Part shown: positions 12,303 through 24,490 of the stretch, one piece after another
Layout: the number at the start of each line of letters is the position of its first letter
How positions within the stretch are numbered: the stretch's first letter is position 1
NCBI GenBank assembly: GCA_015680905.1
Contig: CM027383.1
Location: forward strand, 87,453,001 to 87,517,000
Length of the DNA stretch: 64,000 bases
Reading direction: 5' to 3'
Source: Coptis chinensis
Taxonomy: Eukaryota; Streptophyta; Magnoliopsida; Ranunculales; Ranunculaceae
Program-made: the position numbers and the translations under genes
The notes under the pieces: generated by a model
Seen by the model: only the letters and a program-made list of their open reading frames with translations
Database searches by the model: none
Told to the model about the DNA's origin: nothing

Positions 12303-13690
12303 GTTTATCAACTGTTATTGAAAGTTTTCTTCTGAACTTGCGATCATTGAGAAGAAAAACAGGACAAAGAAAGATCGAACAATCATGCAAACTTAAATGG
12401 GTCCCACCATACCGACCAATAAGAGGATTGGTATATCCTATTTTTGTTTTTTGACTCACTTGTTTATGACCAGACTAGTCTCATCACACGAGTGTAAGCG
12501 ACACTGTCTCAAAGAGCATCTTCATTTTGAATTTAACCATGCAGCTACAGCAGACAGTGAATATACTTAAATTTTGTCAAGTACACTCCCACATATATAG
12601 CAACAAGGAAAAATGAATGAACAAAACATAAAGAAGCGGCATGGGGTTTGTGCATGCCATGAACAAAGTTGTTTTCCTTAAAAAGGAGATCCGAATGCAA
12701 GGGTTACTTTATTTATTATCTTCTTTGTTAAAAGCAGAATGAGAAGATATGCACCTAATAACCTGGTGTTAAAGATAAAGATGGGACAACCACTTGATTA
12801 AACAACATTTTAGCGATGATTTGTTGGTTGACCATACCGAGAGCCCGAGTCCCGGAGGTGGCCCTCAAGGCCTTAGCCTTCATGCATTATTATGTTGAGA
12901 ATTAGGCAAAACAGCTGACCTGGCGTGGGTTTTGTTTCCTACATTAATGTTGATTGGACAAAAGTAGATGACCAAGATATCTAACGGGACCCCTATTGTC
13001 CCATTTCCCTCCCCCCCTTAATCTAGCCCAGTGATTTTGAATTGCTGGCCGTGCTTTAGTCAGTTTAGTCCTTTAGTGAACCAAGACAGTGAATCTTATT
13101 GTTTCCTGCTGTAGTAAATGGTAACTTAAAACAGTGAAATCCTATTTTCTTTTTCCTAAAACGTTTGCTTCAAAATTTGATTTTAAAACCAGTTTACCAG
13201 TTTAGGTATTTACCTATTCATTCACTCTTTAGTATACGATGGAGATGCTCAACTATTTACTTCAGAAGAATGAAGAATCTAAAAACTCAATGTTGTTATT
13301 CAGCGAATGCAGTGCGCAAGATACATCAGCTCTGGTTGATATCACCTATGAAGAACCATGCCATCAAGTCTCAAACAAACAATATAGTTATTGACAGCCT
13401 CACAAAATTTAGTGCTTTTATTCACAAAGATATCTCATAAAAATATACATCAACGGATACATGTGCCAAAATTGTGAGCAATATACATACATACACATCA
13501 AATACCCAGAGATGAAACAAGAGACATACTCCAGATCTTCAGCTTCCAATGACGTAAATGTTTTCCAACTCACAGAATTGATGCATCTGCATAGAAACCA
13601 TCTGCCCGATCTCTCAAAAGGGAATAAGGAATTTAGTTGTACATCGGTGTTAAAGTCATAGATACTGCAGACCTTAATTCCGAAAGAAAT
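12303..13690. other. Intergenic: phosphatase promoter and kinase 3' flank
   Basis: About 1.4 kb between the two minus-strand genes. It should hold the phosphatase promoter (next to 12303) and the kinase 3' UTR (next to 13690). No gene or transposon ends were recognised. A C/T-rich run lies near 13000-13020. Confidence 0.5.
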
Positions 13691-16600
13691 TCAGTCGTAT
13701 TGATAAGAAAGCCATGGATGCTGCAAAGCCTCACTTGCGGTGGGTCGTCTACTTGGGTTCATCTGAAGCAAGCATTTAACAAACTCAACAAAGCCAATAT
13801 CAGAAACCTTTAGGTGATTCTCCAGCGATAACTCTTCTGGGATCATGTACACCAATTGGTTTGTTTCCTGAAAAAGGATATATACCAACAAAAACAAAAT
13901 GAGAATCTGTGTCTGAGTCAAGGTGTCAACAGATTAGTTCCTACAGAAATTATATCCAAACGAATGAAAATACATAAGCAAAATTGAATAAGCACAATGT
14001 AATTGAAATAAACCTCATTTATATGATACAAATTTTCATAGTCTTTCGTAAAGTATTTGTGCGTCTCCTGCCCCTTCACCAGCATCTCCATATCAATGGG
14101 CCCAAACATCCCAATCATGCGTTCGAGCAACGTCACCAACCCTTCATTTGGGAAAAGTACCTACAGGAAAAACATAGCTTGTAAAACGTATGCATTTTCT
14201 AGTACCCTATCATCTATATAACTGAAAAACCAGAAACATGTGCTAATAAGTGAACTCAAGTCTCAACGCAGGGGAAGTACACTGGTAAACTAGATATCAC
14301 GTAACGGAGAACAAGCATGTTTCTAATCCAAAAAGGAAGTAAGGTGAACTTCAGAATCACGAGTTGAACAAGCTCCATCATCTTGATCAAACGTTCAAAC
14401 AAACAATAATAAGTTTATAACAAACTTCAAACAGCTAAAATCAGGCACATTCTCATGGCGTCATGTAACAACTCCCAATAACGTGCACTCCTTGCAAGTT
14501 AGCCTAAATCTTTGCCATCCTTACGCAAAGTAATGAAAAAATGAAAGCAAACCCAAATTAACACTGATCAAACATCTTATTTGCATTCAAACCCAAAAAA
14601 GTGCTGAGTCTTGATTTCAATTAATTGCAATCAGAAGCTCGAGCCAAGAACTTTCTCCAGAATTTGAAACCATTATTCATAACTGAAAAATGGCTGAGAA
14701 ATCCAAAAAGAGGAATTTCTGCCTCTACAGTAAAAGCATATATCAAAGTATAGGGACTTACATCGCCTGAGCAAAGCTCTGCCAATATACAACCAAAAGA
14801 CCAAATGTCAATTTTTGGGTCATACGGAAGGCCCAAAATGACCTCAGGAGCTCTGTAAGAACGTGATTGTACATATAAGCACAAGTTATCCGTCTGAAAG
14901 CAACTACTTCCAAGATCGATAATCTTTATCTCACATCTGCTATAACTTTTGATTAGAATATTTTCAGGCTTCAAATCACAGTGGATGATTCCCAAATGAT
15001 GTAAGTATTCCAGCGCTTCCAAACATTGTCGAGTTATAATCTGAAAAGGAACAACCAACATCCTACATATTATTACTTAAACAACAAATGGTTAAGTAAT
15101 CAATCCCAATCTTTTAACTTAGCTCAATCTATATTCCTACATATGTTATTTAATGATTGTGATAGTAAACCTAAATCAACATGTTTCTTAACATAAGTTC
15201 TTATCCCTGGGAGGTTCTAAACAGGCCACTCACTCGAAGTTCTGATGGAAACAAATATGCCATTGAAAGTGACAGAAATGCTCACACATCAAATAATAAA
15301 CATTTGAATAAAAAAAAGTCCAAATTAAACAAACCTGCAATCTGTGTAATGAGAAATAAGCCTCTCCACCAGAATCTTGATTATATTTCAGGAACTCATA
15401 TAAATTTGCTCGTAGAAGTTCGCAGACAATGAAAAGATGCTCCTGCACACGCATTGAAACCAAGAAGCACCGTTACATTCTCAATTGAGTTCATTTTCTT
15501 CATTATTTCCATTATAGTTGGTACCTACCATGTCCTATAACGCATGAAAAATTGGGGATACTTTTGGTTATTTTCTAATTAATTATGGGATATAGACTTT
15601 AAAGATTATATGGGTACTTTGTTATGATCTATACGGATACGAGTGTCTGTGATTCTCCCAGCATAGGCAAATAGTCAGTTCTGGATCTAATGTTTTTGCA
15701 AGTTACACATGGAATCACTGGGAATATGCAAATATTTCTGAACCATCAAGAAAGTTACATTCACTTGGAACAAAACTCAGTAATGAAACATGCTATTTAC
15801 ACAACGATTTCCCCCCGTTATTTGCATGAAGCTAATAACCACAACTTCAGCCTTTTATGAAAATAGAGAGTAATTAAGCTAAGAAACAATGATTTAGTCT
15901 CCTCTCTCAATGCATAGAGTTCTCTAAATGTTTCCAAGCTACAGATTCATTGATCAATATTCTGAATTTGTATGATAAAGAGGATACACACAAGCTTTCC
16001 TTAGCATAAGAGAATTTTCTACTACATACCCGGTGATAGAAGTAGTCATAGAGTCGCAAAATGTGGTGGTCATCAGCAGGGTCGTGCTTGTTCACAAACT
16101 TGAGTAGCTTGATCTCGTCTAAACTCTGATCAAAGAAGTCCTTATCATTTTTAATAATTTTCAGGCAAACGTCCACCCCCATATGCAGATCATGAGCTTG
16201 GACAACCTTGCTAAAAGCAGCTGAACCAATGTATTCTGTGACGTAATACCTACTTGCTATAGTTGTGTTCAAAACAATAGGTAGATCCTTGTTCTCTTCA
16301 AATCCTGTCCTGTTGAGGAATATATATACATAAATTGTGGGTGCCTTTCTATGAAGGAAGCTAGTGAAACCTAGCTGCAGACTCCCTAACATAACGTGCT
16401 AGTAAGACAGACGATGCTCTTATAATAACAAGGTCAACACCACAGGATATTTCACAAGAGACTCTTCCTGGACTACTAACGCAATTGAAAGTGAACTACT
16501 AGTCATACTATACCCACCCGCCAAGCCAAACTTGTATTTCCTAATCAAAGGAATCAATAATCATTTACTATGAGTTTGAAATCCTGTTTTGAGTATCTTC

Positions 16601-18611
16601 TGTAACGGGTAGCCAACAAGAAAATGTGATACCAAATCGAATACAAGAAGATGAGCCTGGAACTCCTAAGCTCAGTGACCCCAATCATGTGTGCCAAATT
16701 GTGAACTTTTTACAATACCACTTCGCTGTACCCACTTTAATTATGAGACACCAATAATCAACCGAGTCCAACAAAGTTATAACAGATTCTAAATACTCAG
16801 TAAAATTACTGACTTAGGTAGAGTTGTGAAGGAAGCCTACTGCATTGTGGATGGGTTGTTCTCCAAAAGTAACGAATGATGGAGCCTAAAAACTAAAAAC
16901 ACAAGGCAAAGTTACCTATTTTTCCGATGTATGATCCTCAGATTGAATACTTCGTATTCATCTTCCTGACTGTTATACATTGATAGCTCATTTGGAGTAT
17001 TACACTCCTCACCATCCCCAGCAGTTCCGGGATCTTGAGATTCTCCAACCTTTTCTTCACTGTCCGCCCTTTCGTGCTCATCATCTCTATGGGGAGGGGA
17101 AGAATTCTTAGCCACCACAAGATTTGAATCTGATTCTTGCTGAAACTCCTCTTCATTCAGATTTCTGTTGAGGCCCTTCTCACTCTCCAGAATAAAAACA
17201 CGGTCAGAAAGGACTTCCCCTAGGGCTTGCTTAGGTTGAATAGTTTCATCCCAATGATAACGATCTTTCACTTTGAAGCCATCCTCATAATCCATTGATG
17301 TATTATTAAGTGGACATGACTTGTCTAAGCATGTAAAACTTGTCTCAGAATGGAAACCTTCTGATGCAAAATTTAAACCTGACGGCTCCTCAAATGTCCC
17401 CTCAGCTTCTGAAGGTGTGACAAATTTGTCTTCACTTGGACATCCAAGAAGGTCAGCCCTTCCAAAATACGAATGCTTGAGGTAATCCTCGCCTTTCTCA
17501 CCATACCAATACATATCATTAAGTATATCAGAATCATGGTAATCACGAGCAGTACCAAAATCAGCTGATGAAGCATCAGATTTTAAACGGCTCATAGTTC
17601 GGATCCCATATGGATTTGTGAATCCTGTTAAAAGTGTGAAGAAGTATCATCAAGTAAATCATCACCAACTGAGCAAACTCAACTATTTTACCTATACAAA
17701 CTAACTGCAAATAGCATAAGCACTAACAACAAGCCTCCCCTATAGCTAATTTGCAGCAAATGTAGTTCAAGCATGTGCATTTCAAAAATGAAACAATTAC
17801 GAAAAAGGCGCTTAACTTGCAAACAACGGATGGGTAGCAGAAGCTTCTAAGTTTATAGAGAACCATCAAAAAATGAAAAATATAATAAGAGGTTTACATA
17901 ACACAATCTAATTATGTAGATGCAGGCAAGTAAGTGCAAAGTGCAAACAGATTGTTAAAAGCTGAAATTAGCTGGTAACATTGTTAAGATGTATATGAAA
18001 GAGGGTGCTAACTGTGCTATATACTAAAAGTCTAAAATCAAACACAGTAACGCAATTCTGCAATTACTTCGATTGGGCGTGTTCTAAAATATCACTGGCA
18101 ATTCAAAAGCAAACTTTACAGGTTCCACGACTTACAATAATTAAACAATGAAAAACATAAAAAAAACCAAACTTTGAGTTAAAATCCATCAAATTACTTC
18201 AACAACAATAAGCCCAATCATCAAAATCAACTACTGACTCACAATTAACATTTCTGGACTTAAACTACCAATCAAAAAATTCATAACAAACTGAAAAATT
18301 CAAAATTCTGAATATTTACCAGAAGGAGAACCATGAATACTGAAAGAACCCATGCTAAGAAAATCATCACTAGAAGAATCATCACTAGAACCAGAGCCTT
18401 CCTTAAAAACCTCATCATCCTCAAACCTCCTATGATCCAAAGCAATTCTAACAGGTGGAGGACGTTTAGGAGACATGGGGAACTCAAATTTCTCAAAATC
18501 AAAAGAGCCCAAGTGAGTAATATCTTGTTTCAAAGCTGTTTCTGCTTCTTTAAGTCCATTTTCTCTTAAAAACTCCAAAACTGCTTCTATGTTTGAAACT
18601 GTAGTAGCCAT
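13691..18611 (-). CDS. LisH-containing DYRK-family protein kinase
   Basis: Seven coding exons with GT-AG borders: 18611-18320, 17624-16916, 16309-16030, 15442-15335, 15040-14762, 14160-14014 and 13867-13691. They give 663 residues in one frame. A LisH-like helix pair ([18 protein letters not shown]) is at about 7-24. An acidic low-complexity linker follows to about 330, and the kinase domain covers 354-655. Visible motifs: glycine loop GSAAFS (362-367), Lys384 in VCLKII, the DYRK-type HCD catalytic loop HCDLKPEN (483-490), DLG (505-507) and the activation segment [11 protein letters not shown] (519-529). HCD in place of HRD and SRSYRAPE mark the DYRK family. The plant-specific group with an N-terminal LisH fits best (At3g17750/At1g73460 type, from family memory). 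It is expected to phosphorylate Ser/Thr and to autophosphorylate the loop tyrosine. The stop comes just after HPWLSYQYD. Confidence 0.92.
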
Positions 18612-20007
18612 TGAACAAGTTATTGGTAAAAAGTTTTACAGAAACAACAGTGAGAAATGAGGAGTGGGGAAAAAAAACCCCATTTACAGAAAGAGAGAAA
18701 GGAATGTAAGTGTTGAGGTTAAAAGTGGAAATTGAAGTTTGCATGCTTGAAGAAGGATTTCTCCTTCTGTGATTGAAGAATCAAGAAAAAAATGTCACCA
18801 CCAACTTTGAAAAGTATTGTTCTTCAAAGATGTCTTATGTGGGGTCAGTAATAACGTTAACTATGGAACAAAAAGGACACGTGTAATAATAATGTTTGCA
18901 CAAGTTGGATTACCATTTTTTTTTTTACTTTTCAGTCAAGTTGGTTTAAAAAAAAAATTTAGTTTTTTTTTTATCATGACTCAGCAAAAGGACACTATGA
19001 GTCTATGAGATGTCTCGTTTTATAATTTCGCTTTTAATCAAAATGCAAAAACATGTATTACAATTTGATTAATTTAGTCTGAACTCACATGTTGCGAACA
19101 TATTTACATTTTCTAACATTTGTTTGATTCTTTTGGCACCTTTTGCTTTATTTTTTCATTTTGTTAAATACCATTTTCTCTTCAAATGGTTCCCACCATT
19201 TTTTGGGCCATTATGATGACAGTGATATCTGAACACTATGCCATTCCAACTCACGACAAATATACTCAACCAAGCGTATGGAATCAAAAGTTGTTCAAAT
19301 ATTTTAGCTGTCTCTCCCCCACAGCGCGCCGATACATTTGAAATAAATTAAGGCAAATTTTATTGAAAATGGTACCTGGTCTATTAATTCCAGATTTCCA
19401 CCTGAATTGTTGTTTTTTTTTCGGATGAAATTTTCCATTTAACTCATAAGGTCCTATATGTTTAGTACTTTTCCTTTTTGATTCCAACACACTTTTCTAG
19501 TGACCATGCATGAAAGAAAAAAGTGATTGCGAACCACACCTCACTTGCTCCATGATTTTGTTTCTAAAAACTATTGATCATAAAGCACTTTTTTCATGTG
19601 TAGCGAAAGAAAGGAGCATGAGTGCTAAGGTTCGGTGCTACTATTGTAGGTGATACAAGAAGTGAGGAAAAGATTCCAAGTGGTTTTCAATCTCATTTTA
19701 CTATTTTAGAGCTATGGATGGCAAGGAATGATGCATGATCAATTGAAGCAAAATGTTAATTCCCCTGTGTAATATAATGATGGAGACTATAGGAAATAAT
19801 TCTAAACTTACAGTGCCAACAAACAACTCTATATGATAAATGGCACCCTCCTCCCTTTGGATGAGTAAAGCTCAACTCACACTATACCATATTTGTTGAA
19901 AAAAGACACTTTTGGATGTCGTTTTTCCAAAAAAAATACACTTTTGGGTGACGTATGGTGACCCGTTTTTTTTGCAGTCTTTTTTTTTCTATAACACTCG
20001 ACAAGTT
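18612..20007. other. Intergenic: kinase 5' UTR and promoter, then AT-rich DNA
   Basis: The first 200 bases upstream of the kinase ATG are probably 5' UTR and promoter. Beyond about 18830 the DNA is AT-rich with short T runs (for example 18918-18929) and no recognisable gene, repeat ends or RNA gene. Confidence 0.5.
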
Positions 20008-20025
20008 TGTTTTTGTTTTTTTTTT

Positions 20026-20110
<85 letters not shown>
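20008..20110. repeat. T-rich homopolymer tract
   Basis: About 100 bases of T with a few G. It may be the reverse poly-A tail of a retroposon, but no target duplication or retroposon body was found next to it. Its exact length is unreliable in any assembly. Confidence 0.8.
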
Positions 20111-20113
<3 letters not shown>

Positions 20114-20817
20114 GCCGAATTAGGGCCAAAAAATGCCCCTACAGTTCTGTAGCATTAATAGCATCAGTAATAAACAGATACTTGTGCCTTTTGAAGTGTG
20201 CAGTAATAGACAAAGCCCAGTCCTCATCCATCATCAAATGGCTAATAGTAACAATTTTATAGCCTACTCAGCGTCTCAGCCTAATAGCAACAGTTAAAGG
20301 TTCCCATCAAGACGTTACTCAGCTCCTACTAACAAACCATTGCAGCTTTTTTTAGTACTTTTACAACCCACTAACACCACCACCGATTCTCATAACATAT
20401 TCAAGTTGAGGATATTCCATTCATAGAAACTCAACCAAAACTCAACCAAAACATCAAGTCATTAAATGGTACTAAGTTCCTAAAAAGTTTAGGATATCCC
20501 TATTGAAAAGGAAAAATATAGCATATCTAATTAAAACGAAAATCATTCTCCTAGTAAAACGGAAATCATATTTCTAAATTAAGTCAACTATTAAAATGGG
20601 GTTAAAAAATGGGTTTATAAAACTTAATTAAAACAATTTGTTAGAAAATTAAAACGGGTTTTTAAAACTTAATTAAAACGATTTGTTACGAAATTACAAT
20701 AGGTTAGTGACTAAAACGGGAATCACGATTTGTTAGAAAATTTCTATATGTATATAGTTATGATTGTTGAACATGTTTTCAAAAGAGTCGGTGCGTATGC
20801 ACGGGCCTACTTTCTAG
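20111..20817 (+). repeat. Truncated first unit and leader of the Helitron-like array
   Basis: From about 20480 the sequence has the same internal motifs as the array (AAAACGGGAATCATTCTCC, AATTTGTTAGAAAATTAAAACGGG). It ends at 20817 with the hairpin GTCGGTGCGTATGCACGGGC followed by CTAG. No clean 5' terminus was found, so this unit is probably truncated. The part from 20111 to about 20450 shows nothing recognisable. Confidence 0.55.
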
Positions 20818-20832
20818 TATTAATATTAAAGC

Positions 20833-20956
20833 TTTCACAAGGGTATTTTTCGAGCTCTATTAAAATTCCACGTCATCTCCTATTAAAACATAAATTTCAC
20901 AAGGGTATTTTTCGAGCTCTATTAAAATTCCACGTCATCTTCTATTAAAACATAAA
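20833..20956 (+). repeat. 62-bp tandem duplication inside a Helitron-like unit
   Basis: Two nearly identical 62-bp copies (20833-20894 and 20895-20956) cover the conserved region around GGGTATTTTTCGAGCTC near the unit's 5' end. Confidence 0.85.
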
Positions 20957-21445
20957 TTTCTCTCCTATTTGAAAATTGAAATCTTTTTTTACAATGGGAA
21001 TTCCTCTCCTATTATAACGGGAATTATTCTCCTATTAAAACATATTCTAGCACTTTTAATTAAAGCGGGAATCATTCTCTTATTAAAACAAAATGTCTCT
21101 CCCAATTGAAAAAACGGGTTTTTAAAACTTAATTAAAAATAATTTGTTAGAAAATTAAAACAGGTTAGGGAGTAAAACGGTAGTCCCAATTTTCTAAAAA
21201 AAATCTAAATATTTTCAAAAGAGTTGGTGCGTATGCACGGGCCTACAAGCTAGTCTTAATATTAAAACTCCTACAAGGGGTATTTTTTCGAGCTCTATTA
21301 AAATTCCACATTATCAACTTAATAGTTAACTTAAAACGGGAAACTCTTTCCCTTTTAGAATCCAACTTCAAACGGGAATCTCCTTTCCTTTTAAAACCAA
21401 AACTCAAATAGTAGCATAAAAACTCTTTACTATGCGATGTCTTCT

Positions 21446-21530
21446 ATTAAAAACGGGAATCACACTTATAAATTAAAATGGGAATCACACTTATAAATTA
21501 AAACGGGAATCACACTTATAAATTAAAACG
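21446..21530 (+). repeat. ~25-bp tandem repeat, three copies and a part
   Basis: ATTAAAACGGGAATCACACT plus TATAA is repeated with one or two changes inside the 741-bp unit, which partly explains its length. Confidence 0.8.
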
Positions 21531-23603
21531 GGATCCCTCATTCAATTAAAAAATGGGAATCATTCTCCTATCATCCACAAGGCGTATTTTTCGAGCTCTA
21601 TTAAAATTCCACGTCATCTTCTATTAAAACGGAAATTTCTCTCATATTTAAAAAACGGGAATCCTTTTTTACAATAGTAATTCCTTTCCTATTAAAACAA
21701 ATTTTAGCACTTCTAATTAAAGCGGGAATCATTCTCCTATTAAAATGGGAATTCCTCCCCTATTGAAAAGGGAAAATCTAGCATATCTAATTAAAATGAA
21801 AATTATTCTCCTATTAAAACATGATTTCTCTCCCAATTGAAAAAATAGGTTTTTAAAACTTAATTAAAACTTCATTTAAAATAATTTGTTAGAAAATTAA
21901 AACGGGTTAGCGACTAAAACGGTAGTCCCAATTTTCTAAAAAAATATAAATGTTTTCAAAAGAGCCGGTGTGTATGCACGGGCCTACAAGCTAGTCTTAA
22001 TATTAAAACTCCCACAAAGGGTATTTTTCGAGCTCTATTAAAATTTCACATCATCTCCTATTAAAACGAGAATTTCCCTCCTATTTGAAAAATGGGAATT
22101 TTTCTTCTATTTTCTTCTCCTATTAAAACAAATTCTAACACTTTTAATTAAAGCGGAAATCTTTCTCACCTATTAAAATGAGAATTCCTCCCCTATTGAA
22201 AATTAAGCGAAAATCTAGCATATCTAATTAAAACGGGAATCATTCTCCTATTAAAACAGAATCTCTCTCCCAATTGAAAAAAAATGGGTTTTTAAAACTT
22301 AATTTAAAACAATTTGTTAGAAAATTAAAACGGGTTAGCGACTAAAACGGTAGTCCCAATTTTCTAAAAAAAATATAAATGTTTTCAAAAGAACCGGTGT
22401 GTATGCATGGGCCTACAAGCTAGTCTTAATATTAAAGCTCCTACAAGGGATATTAATCGAGTTCTATTAAAATTCCACATCAAATTTTAACACTTCTAAT
22501 TAAAGTGGGAATCCTTCTCCTATTAAAATCAGAATTCATCCCCTATTGAAAATTAAGGGAAAATATGGGAATCATTCTCTTATTAAAACATAATCTCTCT
22601 CCCAATTGGGAAAACGAGGTTTTTAAAACTTAATTTAAAACAATTTGTTATAAAATTAAAACGGGTTAGCGACTAAAATGGTAGTTCCAATTTTCTAAAA
22701 AAAATCTAAATGTTTTCAAAATAGCCGGTGCGTATGCATGAGCCTACAAGCTAGTCTTAATATTAAAGCTCCCACAGAGGGTATTTTTCGAGCTCTATTA
22801 AAATTCTACGTCATCTCCTATTAAAACGGGAATTTCTCTCCTATTTGAAAAATGGAAATCTTTTTTTATAACGGGAATTCCACTCCTATTATAACGAGAA
22901 TTCTTCTCATATTAAAACAAATTATAACACTTCTAATTAAAGCAAAGATCCTTCTCCTATTAAAATGGAAATTCCTCTCCTGTTGAAAATTAAGGGAAAA
23001 TCCAGCGTATCTAATTAAAACGGGAATCATTCTCCTATTAAAACAAATTCTCTCTCCTAATTAAAAAAACAAACTTTTAAAACTTAATTTAAAATAATTT
23101 GTTATAAAATTAAAACGGGCTAGCGACTAAAACGGTAGTTCTAATTTTCTAAAAAAAATTCTAAATGTTTTCAAAAGAGCCAGTGCGTATGCACGGGCCT
23201 ACAAACTAGTGTGTTCCTAAATGTGCTCACGGATTACAAATCCTTTCGTTTGTTTATTAAAAAACACCACAACCAATTGAGTCCATTTGTTTCGTTCATC
23301 TTTTTTCTTCTCGGGATTTTGTAGGCTTTAATGGATAGTGCAAAATATGGATTTTGGTGTGCACTTTGGGGATTAATAATAATTGTTGGAAGGATGTTAC
23401 TGTTGGAAGTAATCTATCAACGTGGTTAAACTCTAGTTATCTTAGCGGGTACATGACCTTTTGGGGCGTTGTGAATAAGGATATAGCTCTATGTTCAAAT
23501 GGAGTTTTTCATTGGTTCTTTCGCCGTGCTAATATAATTTTGTCGTTTGACATCCACTCTGAAGATTTCTCAATTGCTGTAGATCCGAATTGCTATCATT
23601 ATA

Positions 23604-24042
23604 CGGATACTTATACTCATAGTACAAAATATCCCGATATATCGTAATATTTGGGGATATCTATTCAGATTTTAGAGAAAGATATATAAATATCATGATA
23701 TGTTTAGAGATATATATGACTACAAATATCAGTGATATTTCAACGATATTTGTGATATTTTGGGATATTTGGAGATATTTGACGATGTTTTGTGTATATA
23801 ACAATTTTATTTAATATTTACCATTATATTTCGAATAAATATAAATAATGTACCATGATATATCAAGAAATATCCACAATATCCATAATATTTGTCGATA
23901 TTTTAGATATATCCATGATATTTGCATGTGAAACAATGTCAAATATCCCCAAAGAAGAGGATATATCCACGATACATATCCAAAAATTGAATATCAATAA
24001 ATACCCATATCCTGATATTTTGTACTATGCTTATACTTATCG
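23604..24042 (+). mobile_element. ATATC-rich MITE inside F-box pseudogene A
   Basis: An AT-rich insert of about 439 bp relative to the intact F-box gene. Its ends are inverted repeats of about 29 bp with a few mismatches. The shared core is CATAGTACAAAATATC at 23617-23632 and its reverse complement at 24014-24029. Much of the interior is also self-complementary (GATATTT and AAATATC motifs), so the whole element could fold back. No transposase is present. The target duplication is not clear, so the superfamily is open. Confidence 0.75.
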
Positions 24043-24490
24043 TTGTTTTCTCATTGAGTGGCAAGGCTGTGTGTGTATAGCCTTTCAGAGTGGTCAGGCC
24101 GAAAGTCTGTGCTGGCTATGTACACTTATTTAAGTATATGCTGCAGACCACTACTCTGATATTGACCTACTCCGTTGTGTAGTTTGGGATGAAAGCACAT
24201 ATTTTTCCCAATCAAGCCTACTTCTCCCGTCGGTCTTTTGGAGGCTGAGTCTTTATTCTATTAGTTCACTGAGTAAGGACTTCTTTTAATGTATTCTCCA
24301 CTATTTGTCGATGGGCGCACAGGATGTAATATATATACTACGATGGGGATTTCAGAACACATAGTTTTTTGCTTCCAAAGGGTTCGGATTATTCCTTGTT
24401 AGCTGAGTGTGAATTTCTTCTTCCCATTGAGAATGTTCTCTCCCTAAAAACATGTGTGACATCCAGTCTAGATCAAGTCAGATGTGTGAA

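Larger units (their letters stand above)
20818..23209 (+). mobile_element. Five head-to-tail Helitron-like units
   Basis: Units: 20818-21253, 21254-21994, 21995-22433, 22434-22754 and 22755-23209 (436, 741, 439, 321 and 455 bp). Four begin TCTTAATATTAAA; the first begins TATTAATATTAAA. All end with an imperfect palindrome like GCCGGTGCGTATGCACGGGC, then 5-6 bases and CTAG, with the next unit starting at once. A 5' TC, a 3' hairpin followed by CTRR, and no TIR or TSD are the Helitron hallmarks. The T after the final CTAG (23210) fits A^T insertion. No Rep/helicase is encoded, so the units are non-autonomous. The interior is built of short elements such as CTATTAAAACGGGAAT. A satellite derived from one Helitron is an alternative. 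Confidence 0.65.

Noticed and set aside
12073-12459. Minus-strand ORFs of 128 and 86 residues overlapping the phosphatase start
   Set aside because: They are other frames of exon 1 and its flank, rich in Ser/Phe/Leu from T/C-rich DNA. The frame with MAELTQ joins the catalytic exons.
19912-20152. Two ORFs of 65-66 residues that are mostly Phe
   Set aside because: They are only the T-rich tract read in frame. No conserved sequence around it.
20818-23209. Regular repeats that could suggest a CRISPR array
   Set aside because: Eukaryotic DNA, units of 321-741 bp, no short identical repeats with unique spacers, no cas genes.
23354-24133. ORFs that could be taken as a small F-box-related gene
   Set aside because: They are a fragment of pseudogene A plus MITE sequence. 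The F-box is missing, and the frame leaves the homology inside the MITE.
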